Origin: an uncultured Oceanobacillus sp.
GTDB taxonomy: Bacteria; Bacillota; Bacilli; Bacillales; Amphibacillaceae
NCBI GenBank assembly: GCA_938004015.1
Contig: CALKWU010000237.1
Location: 1-28,083, forward strand
Direction: 5' to 3'
DNA: 28,083 bases
Shown: positions 7,961 through 14,597 of the stretch, one piece after another
Position numbering within the stretch: position 1 is the first letter of the stretch
Layout: each line of letters starts with the position of its first letter
Translations under genes and position numbers: made by a program
The notes under the pieces: generated by a model
Databases searched by the model: none
Told to the model about the DNA's origin: nothing
What the model saw: only the letters and a program-made list of their open reading frames with translations

Positions 7961-8484
7961 TGCTCTTCTCCTATCTCTTTAATGTATTCATCGATGAATG
8001 CCGCTTGGTCTTTTTCATCGATTTCTTTCTCGATCACTTTGCTGGCAACGAGTACAGACAGGGAAGCGACTTGTGCTTGTAGTGCTTGGATTGCTTGTTC
8101 TTTTTCGTTTTGGATATCCGCCTGAGCTTGTTCTTTGATGCGTTCAGCTTCTTTACGGGCAGATTCGATGATATCCTGTTCCTGTCGTAATCCGGCGTTT
8201 TTTGCATCTTCAATGATTTTTTGCGCTTCTTCTCTGACACTTTGCAGCTGCGCGGCTGCTTCTTTTGCTGCTTTTTCAGCTTCTGCGCGGCTTTTTTCCG
8301 CTTGTTCTATTTCATTGGCAACGTAATTTTCACGTTTTTCCATCATGTTCATGAGTGGACCCCATGCGAACTTTTTCAATAGAGCGAGCAAGATGAGGAA
8401 AAAGATGAGCTGTACGAGCATGTCGCCCACACGCAGTCCCCCTACACCCGCACCTAATGTCAATAGGTCAATGTATGCATGCAC
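7957..8484 (-). CDS. atpF: F1Fo ATP synthase b subunit, GTG start
   Basis: Peripheral stalk, two per complex. One N-terminal membrane helix (about residues 22-38, VQLIFFLILLALLKKF) is followed by a long charged coiled coil. An in-frame GTG lies further up at 8502, but an AAGGAG site falls inside that extension and sits 8 nt from the GTG at 8482-8484, which I take as the start; this gives 175 residues. It follows atpE after a 126-nt gap holding a stable hairpin and overlaps atpH by 4 nt. Confidence 0.95.
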   Translation of the reverse strand: MHAYIDLLTLGAGVGGLRVGDMLVQLIFFLILLALLKKFAWGPLMNMMEKRENYVANEIEQAEKSRAEAEKAAKEAAAQLQSVREEAQKIIEDAKNAGLRQEQDIIESARKEAERIKEQAQADIQNEKEQAIQALQAQVASLSVLVASKVIEKEIDEKDQAAFIDEYIKEIGEEQ

Positions 8485-8552
8485 CGTTTTCACTCCTTCC
8501 ACGGTTTTAGAAAATCTATCCGAATCAAAATCGATATCGACTACATAAAGGA

Positions 8553-8585
8553 ATGGCGAAGATTCCGCATTCCGATCCTCGCCAT
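8553..8585 (-). other. Hairpin between atpE and atpF
   Basis: An 11-bp stem, 8553-8563 with 8575-8585 (ATGGCGAGGAT against ATCTTCGCCAT on the minus strand, one G-U pair), closes an 11-nt loop. There is no T-run. It lies just after the high-copy c-subunit gene, where RNA processing or attenuation could separate atpE output from atpF. Confidence 0.65.
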
Positions 8586-8610
8586 CTTCAACGTATTTCC
8601 GGACGTGTTA

Positions 8611-8817
8611 TTACAAGGCCATAAATGCGATAACTGCAGCGATGATTGGAATCGCCTCAACAAGTGCTACCCCAATAAACATCGTCCCTTGCAATGAACC
8701 TCTCAATTCAGGTTGTCTTGCAATTCCTTCCAATGCTTTACTTACAATCATCCCGTTTCCTAGACCTGCACCTAGTGCCGCAAGTCCGATTGCAATTGCT
8801 GCTGCTAAAGCTCCCAT
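8611..8817 (-). CDS. atpE: F1Fo ATP synthase c subunit
   Basis: Membrane rotor ring subunit. The 68 residues form a two-helix hairpin with the glycine-rich motif GAGLGNG in helix 1, the polar loop ARQPE, and the proton-carrying glutamate E54 in helix 2 (GVALVEAIPI). The residues around E54 do not show the Gln/Ser sodium-site pattern, so proton coupling is inferred. The start is ATG with a strong GGAGG-type site. A hairpin follows the gene. Confidence 0.98.
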   Translation of the reverse strand: MGALAAAIAIGLAALGAGLGNGMIVSKALEGIARQPELRGSLQGTMFIGVALVEAIPIIAAVIAFMAL

Positions 8818-8866
8818 TATAAAATTTCCTCCTTTTTTTATCTCAAAACGAAATTATTTTTTTATT

Positions 8867-9613
8867 TTAATGGCTTTCGCTCACTTTATGAGACATATAA
8901 ACCATTGTTAACATAACGAAAACGTAAGACTGAATGGCCCCGATGAACAGCTTGAAGCCCATCCATGCGAGCGTCGGTACAGCAGATAAAACGAATCCGA
9001 AAATCCCGGAAAAGATTCCTGAAGTGAATCCGGAAACTGCCAGTCCGATCAGCAAGCTCAATAAAATTTCTCCCGCATATAAGTTACCGAAGAGACGGAG
9101 ACCAAGCGTCAATGTGTTGGTGAACTCTTCGATGATTTTAAATGGTGCCATGAGCGGGACAGGGCTGATAAATGTTTTTAAATAATGTTTCGTGCCCCGT
9201 AGTTTGACTCCATAATAGTGGGTCATCAAGACGACCATCGCCGACAAGGTCAACGTCAAGGTCGCATCCGCTGTCGGTGATTTCCACCATAAATCAGTTC
9301 CGACGGTGACTACAGTGACAAGTCCTGCAATGTTACTGAATAGGATGTAGAAAATGAGCGTCAGTCCTAGTGGAAGGAATACTTTTCCTGTTTTCCAATC
9401 CATCGTGTCACTGATGATCCCTTTGACAAACTCAACACACCACTCCATGAAGTTTTGTTTACCAGTCGGTTTCATTTGGAGATTTCTGCTGAACCATACG
9501 CATACGACGAATACGAGAATGGATATTACTGCAATCATGAATACGTTTGCGAGGTTGAAGTCCAGCCAGGATATCCCAAACACATCTTCAACTATTGGAG
9601 CTGTATGATCCAA
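8867..9613 (-). CDS. atpB: F1Fo ATP synthase a subunit, TTG start
   Basis: Membrane stator subunit forming the proton half-channels, one per complex. The protein has five or six membrane helices, with the essential arginine in TLGLRLFGNLYAGE and the conserved WWKSPTAD segment. An open frame runs up to 9667, but the family N-terminus and an AAGGGGTG ribosome site point to the TTG at 9611-9613, giving 248 residues. It lies 97 nt after atpI and 49 nt before atpE. Confidence 0.95.
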   Translation of the reverse strand: MDHTAPIVEDVFGISWLDFNLANVFMIAVISILVFVVCVWFSRNLQMKPTGKQNFMEWCVEFVKGIISDTMDWKTGKVFLPLGLTLIFYILFSNIAGLVTVVTVGTDLWWKSPTADATLTLTLSAMVVLMTHYYGVKLRGTKHYLKTFISPVPLMAPFKIIEEFTNTLTLGLRLFGNLYAGEILLSLLIGLAVSGFTSGIFSGIFGFVLSAVPTLAWMGFKLFIGAIQSYVFVMLTMVYMSHKVSESH

Positions 9614-9709
9614 AATTATCACCCCTTTGCATCGATGATTATTGTGGTCACCTAGGGTCGGTGCCAATCAGGTTGATGGTTGAAGTCTTATTATATTATC
9701 AAGCTGCAG

Positions 9710-10099
9710 TCATTTTCCATTTTCGTCTTTTTCAGACAAAAAATAAATGGAACGGTCGAGTAAAATCACAATGTAGGACAGCATCAGACCGATTACTACA
9801 GCGATAATATGAAAATGTTCCTCAAAGCGTATGGCTATGACTGCGGCAAGTATTGCCGCCGCCATTCTTGATAACGTTCCCAAACTCCCTCGTGCTTCAC
9901 CCTTCTCTGCCGCATCATCACCGATCACTTTCGTTTTGTGCTGAAGCAGCCAGAGATTGAAAAAGCTGATCGCTCCACCTAATACAAGGCCGTTGAACAC
10001 TCTTGTATAAGGAAGAAACCCAGCCCCGAGTACGAGCAGTGCAAGCAAATACAGCATCCACTTCCGTTGACGTAACACCATCCTGTCAAATTCATTCAT
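9710..10099 (-). CDS. atpI: ATP synthase subunit I (AtpI)
   Basis: A 129-residue hydrophobic protein with four predicted membrane helices (about 14-31, 35-52, 73-91 and 96-115). AtpI proteins assist c-ring assembly and sometimes magnesium supply in bacterial ATP synthases; that role comes from the family, not from this sequence. It is the first gene of the operon, with ATG preceded by TAGGAG. The sequence is poorly conserved, so assignment rests on topology and on its position directly before atpB. Confidence 0.92.
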   Translation of the reverse strand: MNEFDRMVLRQRKWMLYLLALLVLGAGFLPYTRVFNGLVLGGAISFFNLWLLQHKTKVIGDDAAEKGEARGSLGTLSRMAAAILAAVIAIRFEEHFHIIAVVIGLMLSYIVILLDRSIYFLSEKDENGK

Positions 10100-10100
10100 G

Positions 10101-10250
10101 TTACTCTACTCCTAAAGTGAAACATACGAGCGATCGAGGACATCCCCTCGTTTTTGGGCTGTCATACACGGATTGCTTTTCTTCCGGACCTGCAGGCTGC
10201 GACTCATTTCCCGGTGTCGGGCTGCCGCTTCCAAGATGGCTGGATGTCAT
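10101..10250 (-). CDS. Possible 49-codon ORF in the atp leader
   Basis: An ATG at 10248-10250 opens a 49-residue frame rich in Ser, Pro and Gly whose TAA ends one nt before the atpI ATG. The frame stays open well upstream of the ATG as well. The ribosome site is weak (CAGGG touching the ATG). AtpZ-type genes occur at this place in some Bacillales, but there is no membrane helix here, so it is not AtpZ. It may be a coupling ORF or chance. Confidence 0.2.
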   Translation of the reverse strand: MTSSHLGSGSPTPGNESQPAGPEEKQSVYDSPKTRGCPRSLVCFTLGVE

Positions 10251-10447
10251 CCCTGATTGCAAGCTGCCGTTTACCGGTTTGCGGATGGCCGGTCCTCGGT
10301 TCCAACCACTAACCCCTAATGAGTTGCCGCTTTCCGGATATGTCGGGAATCTATCACATTTTCTGGATTTATTCGGACCCCATCTGAAAAGTGAAATTTA
10401 CAACGGTTTTTTCCTATGTATCATGTAAATTTTTCATTCCAGCATGA

Positions 10448-10513
10448 CAATTTTCCCTATTTGTGTATATTTTAACAATGTGGGACCAATTTTCAATTTA
10501 ACATTGAAAATTG
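10448..10513. promoter_or_regulatory. CAATTTTC inverted repeat and half-site, possible operator
   Basis: A perfect 11-bp inverted repeat, CAATTTTCAAT at 10487-10497 and its complement at 10503-10513, is split by ttaac. A third CAATTTTC half-site lies at 10448-10455. The palindrome covers the -35 of the downstream atp promoter candidate and lies just downstream of the other. No known regulator site is recognised. Confidence 0.5.
10469..10496 (-). promoter_or_regulatory. Candidate sigma-A promoter P2 of the atp operon
   Basis: Minus strand TTGAAA (10491-10496), 16-nt spacer, TAAAAT (10469-10474). It lies about 370 nt upstream of atpI. Confidence 0.5.
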
Positions 10514-10531
10514 TCTTACTCACACTAAGCT

Positions 10532-10561
10532 AGTTTACCTTATAAACGTTGCGATTGTCAA
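10532..10561 (-). promoter_or_regulatory. Candidate sigma-A promoter P1 of the atp operon
   Basis: Minus strand consensus TTGACA (10556-10561), 18-nt spacer, TAAACT (10532-10537). With a start near 10525 the leader to atpI would be about 425 nt. Confidence 0.6.
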
Positions 10562-10899
10562 TTAGAAACACAAAGCAAAATCGTCTTCTGTCCGAGTCGT
10601 CTTTTTGACCGTGTTCAGACAATAACTGTTATAAAACAAAAAATGTACAAGGTCTATTATATCGGAAATGCCCTGTTGCAAATTTGACGTTTCTGTGAAC
10701 GGTTTTTGGTTTTTCTGACAATATATTTTCGATTGTTAAGGTGGGGTGGACGGTTTTTTCTTGGTTTATCGGATGTAGAGATGGGTGGGAATTTTCCGGA
10801 AGAATGGAATCGGCGATGGATGGAAGTCAATGCTCTGAATAGTAAGGGATTGTGAGCGGGATTGGGATGAATGAATGCGAGTAACTTTTGAGCTGGGGC
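10562..10899. other. AT-rich intergenic stretch, no gene seen
   Basis: Between the atp promoters and the 21-bp repeat array. Minus-strand frames here have no ribosome site and no recognisable protein character. A TATAAT-like hexamer occurs at 10656-10661 but lacks a well-spaced -35. Confidence 0.5.
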
Positions 10900-11210
10900 A
10901 AGCGCATTGGGCGAGCTCACGAGCGTTTATCACGGGTTCATGAGCGCTTTTACGTGACCCATGAGCAGCCAATACAATCGTTCGTCAAATCAGTCATACT
11001 GGACGAATATCCGCTCGAGAATAAGGCGAAAACGCTCATGAACTTGTTTGTGTGCTCGTCAACCCTTGTTATGTTATCCGCTCATGAATGCCCCGAACAC
11101 TCGTGGATGGCCTAAAAGAGCCTACACCTCGTGTATTAGTGCTCATCACCCTGTCCAAAGCGCTCGTACAGCCCGCAAAGCCACTTATGAATCTATTCAC
11201 CTCGCACTTT
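10900..11210. repeat. Degenerate 21-bp periodic repeat array A
   Basis: Forward units begin at 10900, 10921, 10942 and 10963, each 21 nt, built on GAGCGCTTT followed by about six variable bases and TTCAT or CCCAT. After a decayed stretch, units in the opposite orientation (GCTCATGAA-type) appear with anchors near 11034 and 11054 and then at 11099, 11120, 11141, 11162, 11183 and 11204, exactly 21 nt apart. The region is intergenic, between the protease gene and the atp promoter. Short frames crossing it read as heptads (HERF-type) and are considered products of the repeat. Confidence 0.75.
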
Positions 11211-11231
11211 TCCAGAGGTGCTCATAAAAAA

Positions 11232-13475
11232 CTAATCGATATAAATCGGCACTTCCTCAATTTCAACTTCCCCATCCATCGTTATGGCAGTGATGAGCCC
11301 AAGATAGGATCCTGGAGTCAGCTCGTATTGAGGGATGTCACCTTCATTCATGCCGACATCGGGAGAATCGAGACGGAGCAAATTTCCTCGATAAGCAAGC
11401 ATGTCTTGTTCGTACAGATCGATTGTCAAAGATTGTAATGGCTCCGTTATATATAGACTATATTTATACATATCCTCAGATAGCGGCTTCAAGCTGAATT
11501 CAACGCCTGCGATTTTCGGTTGATCCGCCGACTGGTTGATCAATAAATATGGCAAATGATACGATTTGTTTGTCGTTTTTTCGATCAATTGCAAAAAACC
11601 TTCATGGATTCCCAATGGAAGGTCGTAACTGCGAACTTTCAATTCCAAGTCAATTTCTTCGGATTCATGAGGGGGAACGATAAAAGCAAGCGGCACTTTC
11701 CACCGGATCCCTTTTTGCTGTTTCGGAACATCAAAGGTGAACCGTTGCGTCTCGGATGTTCGATTCTCCACGGTGATGGTGAATTTTTTATTTTCTTGAC
11801 GATTGGAAATTTTACCTACTTCGAGCGTTCCATTATAGATGATTGTCGGAGCTGTGAGTGCTTCATCCGGTTGAACGATGCCATGCCCCTGAACGGATGG
11901 TGGGTGTAATGAACCATCATCGGCAAATAAAGGTTGGGCGGTCGTCTTCAAAGCACTGTAAATTTTTTCGACATTCCAGTCGGGATGGGCTTCTTTCAGT
12001 AAAGCGATGGAGCCGGCGACATAGGGGGCGGCCATACTCGTTCCGCTGAAATGTTCATAACCTCCAGGCACAGTGCTATTCACATTTGTCCCGGGAGCAG
12101 CGAGGTCGGGTTTGATTTGCCAATTGACGGTGACCGGCCCACGGGAGCTGAAATCGGCAATGGTGAGTTCGAGCTTATCATACTCTGTTTCCACATAATC
12201 GCCAGCATGATTCAGAAGCCACTCCCCGTCCTCAGCGGAAAGTCCAGCGACGGGGATTTCAATCGCATCATCGGAATTATCGACTGCCCCAAGGAACGAA
12301 CCGGCTTCATCATTATAAATCAGCAAAGCGACCGCACCCTTTTCCTGCGCTTCAAGAGCAAGGTCACGAAATGTAACGATACTGCGCTGGACGAGGACGA
12401 TTTTTCCACGAACGTTCTCCTCAGACTCACCAATGGCGAGAGCATAATCTTTTTCCAAATTCCAATCTGGTGCACCTTGCATCGGTGAAAGCGGGATTTG
12501 CTTTTCTTCCCTCGGATGAAAAAGATAAGGGATGCTTGTCGGAGGTTGGGCAGCGCCGACAGACAGTGCCTTCGAAGCGGTTGCAGGGCTGCCTACCGTC
12601 CAAGGGTGCGGACCGCTGTTTCCATTAGCGATGACAACCGGGATGCCGAGTTCCACCGCTTTGTTGACGGCCGTGCTCGTTGGGTAATCCGGACCATTCA
12701 CGTTGTTCCCAAGGGAAAGGTTGATGATGTCCACGTCATCGTTCACCGCTTGTTCCAGGGCGGCAAGGACATGTACGGTCGTGCCGAATCCTCCGGGACC
12801 GAGTGCCCGATAAGCGTGAATCGAAGCATCCGGTGCAACTCCTTTCAGTTCCCCGTTTGCAGCAATGATGCCGGCGACATGGGTGCCGTGGTTTGTCGGC
12901 ATCCCTTCTTCCGGCAACGTCTCCATCGGGTCCGGATCGAAATCAAAAACATCAAAGCCACCGGAAAAGTTTTCTTTTAAATCCGGGTGGTTATAGTCGA
13001 TGCCTGTATCGATGACAGCGACTTTGACGTTTTTTCCAGTGAACTCTGGTGTCGTTGCCTTGGGAATAGCAGTTGTATGAAGGATGCGGTCGGATGTTTG
13101 TCCGGTCACTGGCACTGGGATTTGACGAAGTTGCGGTGGCACATCAAGCTTTACATCGGTGTATGTACTTGCATCGTTTGATGAGCCTGGATCAGCAGAC
13201 ATCGTTCCGTATGTTTGGACTTGGTGGACACTTTTGATGAAATCCTCTGTATGTAGCCGCTTCAAGTTTTCCGGTTTCCCTTGGAGGGCAAGTCCATTGA
13301 AAAGAACTGAGTATGTTTCAACGACTTCGATGAATGGATGGTACGTTTTGATGTAGGAGCGGTGTTCCATCACGTCCCCTTCCACTTCGATGAGGATCGT
13401 TTCCGTTTCGACGGCATGTACGGTTGAGGCAGGGAAAATCAGGATGATGAGTGCGATCAACAAAAATCGATACAT
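11232..13475 (-). CDS. Secreted subtilisin-family (S8) serine protease
   Basis: A 747-residue secreted protease. A signal peptide (MYRFLLIALIILIFPAST, cleaved after VHA) is followed by an inhibitor-type propeptide, then the S8 catalytic domain with Asp156 (VAVIDTGIDYNHPDL), His196 (NHGTHVAG), oxyanion Asn284 (IANGNSGP) and Ser480 (FSGTSMAAPYVAG). A PA-like domain (about 350-425, NVRGKIVLVQR) is inserted between Asn and Ser, as in Vpr and C5a-peptidase types. A C-terminal Fn3-like region follows, with no LPXTG or SLH anchor. The frame extends to 13571, but GAGGAG 7 nt before the ATG at 13475 and the signal peptide fix this start. The gene interrupts the usual upp-atpI neighbourhood and is flanked by both repeat families, suggesting local insertion. 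Confidence 0.95.
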   Translation of the reverse strand: MYRFLLIALIILIFPASTVHAVETETILIEVEGDVMEHRSYIKTYHPFIEVVETYSVLFNGLALQGKPENLKRLHTEDFIKSVHQVQTYGTMSADPGSSNDASTYTDVKLDVPPQLRQIPVPVTGQTSDRILHTTAIPKATTPEFTGKNVKVAVIDTGIDYNHPDLKENFSGGFDVFDFDPDPMETLPEEGMPTNHGTHVAGIIAANGELKGVAPDASIHAYRALGPGGFGTTVHVLAALEQAVNDDVDIINLSLGNNVNGPDYPTSTAVNKAVELGIPVVIANGNSGPHPWTVGSPATASKALSVGAAQPPTSIPYLFHPREEKQIPLSPMQGAPDWNLEKDYALAIGESEENVRGKIVLVQRSIVTFRDLALEAQEKGAVALLIYNDEAGSFLGAVDNSDDAIEIPVAGLSAEDGEWLLNHAGDYVETEYDKLELTIADFSSRGPVTVNWQIKPDLAAPGTNVNSTVPGGYEHFSGTSMAAPYVAGSIALLKEAHPDWNVEKIYSALKTTAQPLFADDGSLHPPSVQGHGIVQPDEALTAPTIIYNGTLEVGKISNRQENKKFTITVENRTSETQRFTFDVPKQQKGIRWKVPLAFIVPPHESEEIDLELKVRSYDLPLGIHEGFLQLIEKTTNKSYHLPYLLINQSADQPKIAGVEFSLKPLSEDMYKYSLYITEPLQSLTIDLYEQDMLAYRGNLLRLDSPDVGMNEGDIPQYELTPGSYLGLITAITMDGEVEIEEVPIYID

Positions 13476-13538
13476 AACGTGTCTCCTCTTTTTAGTGCTA
13501 TCCCTCATGTTTTCCTGAAAACACAAAACTATGTATAT

Positions 13539-13622
13539 GGGACAAAACGGGACAGTCCCCGATTGACCCACTGGATCACATCAGGCCCGCTGGGTCAATC
13601 AGGGACAGACCCGTTTTGACCC
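13539..13622. repeat. GGGAC-type hairpin element 3 (32-nt arms)
   Basis: Arms 13539-13570 and 13591-13622 are 32 nt each and match as reverse complements except at about four positions, with a 20-nt loop. The arms start with GGGACAAAACGGGACAG-type sequence. It is the same family as the elements at 2711-2838 and lies between the protease promoter area and the upp terminator. Confidence 0.85.
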
Positions 13623-13628
13623 AGGCAG

Positions 13629-13702
13629 CAAAAAAGCACGCAAGGCGCGCTGCGGAATCGGGTGCATTGTCAGTAGATTCCGGAGCGGCTCATTGCGTGC
13701 TT
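13629..13702 (-). terminator. Rho-independent terminator of upp
   Basis: Just after the upp stop, AAGCACGCAA pairs with TTGCGTGCTT (13693-13702 with 13634-13643) and runs into TTTTTT. Inside, CGGAATC and GATTCCG form a second 7-bp stem, making a long two-part hairpin. Confidence 0.8.
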
Positions 13703-13706
13703 GTTT

Positions 13707-14336
13707 TTATTTTGTACCGAATAGACGGTCACCTGCATCGCCAAGGCCAGGGATGATATATCCTTTTTCATCTAACCGTTCGTCGATTGCGGCTAAGTAA
13801 ATGTCGACATCCGGGTGTTCTTTTTGAATCACGTCGACACCCTCAGGTGCAGCGATGAGGCACATGAGCTTAATATGTTGTGCGCCACGTTTTTTCAATG
13901 AATGGATGGCATCGTTCGCCGATCCTCCCGTCGCCAACATCGGGTCGATGACGATCAGTTCACGTTCGGAAATGTCGGATGGAAGTTTAATGTAATATTC
14001 CACCGGTTGCAACGTTTCCGGATCGCGGTATAGTCCGATATGTCCGACTTTCGCCGCAGGAATCAGTTTCCTCATGCCTTCGACCATTCCCAAGCCGGCA
14101 CGGAGGATTGGAATGAGACCGATTTTTTTACCGACGAGTTCTTTCGTTTTGGCAGTCGTCACCGGAGTTTCCGTTTCCACTTCTTTCAGCGGGAGGTCCC
14201 GAGTGATTTCAAAGGCCATCAACATGGCCACTTCGTCAACAAGTTCACGGAATTCTTTTGTACCTGTGTTTTTGTCACGGATGCGCGTTAATTTATGTTG
14301 AATTAACGGATGATCTAATACGTGTACTTTACCCAT
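13707..14336 (-). CDS. upp: Uracil phosphoribosyltransferase
   Basis: Salvages uracil by joining it to PRPP to make UMP in the cytoplasm. The 209 residues match the Bacillus length exactly. The PRPP loop DPMLATGGS is at 131-139 and the uracil-binding region GYIIPGLGDAGDRLFG is at the C-terminus. A GTG four codons upstream lies inside the AAGGAGTGATC ribosome site, so the ATG at 14336 is preferred. Transcribed alone, with its own promoter and terminator, downstream of glyA. Confidence 0.98.
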   Translation of the reverse strand: MGKVHVLDHPLIQHKLTRIRDKNTGTKEFRELVDEVAMLMAFEITRDLPLKEVETETPVTTAKTKELVGKKIGLIPILRAGLGMVEGMRKLIPAAKVGHIGLYRDPETLQPVEYYIKLPSDISERELIVIDPMLATGGSANDAIHSLKKRGAQHIKLMCLIAAPEGVDVIQKEHPDVDIYLAAIDERLDEKGYIIPGLGDAGDRLFGTK

Positions 14337-14365
14337 GTCCGAGATCACTCCTTAAAATTTTCATA

Positions 14366-14393
14366 TCTATAAAAGCTTACAGAAAATCGACAA
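14366..14393 (-). promoter_or_regulatory. Candidate sigma-A promoter of upp
   Basis: Minus strand TTGTCG (14388-14393), 16-nt spacer, TATAGA (14366-14371), about 25 nt before the upp ATG. No PyrR or other leader structure was seen. Confidence 0.45.
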
Positions 14394-14557
14394 GTTATTC
14401 AAGTATCGTCGACAAAAATTTCAATTTCTTAAACGAGTTTTTCCGGAAAACGGCAAAATATCCATTCATCGAAAAATCGAATCATCCCCGATATTCGTCA
14501 GCCAAAGAAAAGCAATAACCTCAGTCCCTCATTCCATGAACACCGGAACAATCGCAC

Positions 14558-14590
14558 TAAAAAACCCGTTCGGATTGCTCCAAACGGGCT
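14558..14590 (-). terminator. Rho-independent terminator of glyA
   Basis: Eight nt after the glyA stop, CCCGTT and AACGGG pair around a 12-nt loop, with G-T and A-T pairs extending the stem into TTTTTT. Confidence 0.85.
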
Positions 14591-14597
14591 TCAACGA

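Noticed and set aside
10657..10972. Minus-strand frames of 68-87 codons upstream of the atp promoters
   Set aside because: No ribosome site, no recognisable domain, and AT-rich intergenic character.
10888..11115. Plus-strand 75-codon frame reading HERF-type heptads
   Set aside because: The periodicity comes from the 21-bp DNA repeat, the frame does not cover the array and opposes all neighbouring genes.
13476..13571. N-terminal extension of the protease frame
   Set aside because: It translates the GGGAC hairpin, lacks a ribosome site and precedes a clear signal peptide with GAGGAG upstream.
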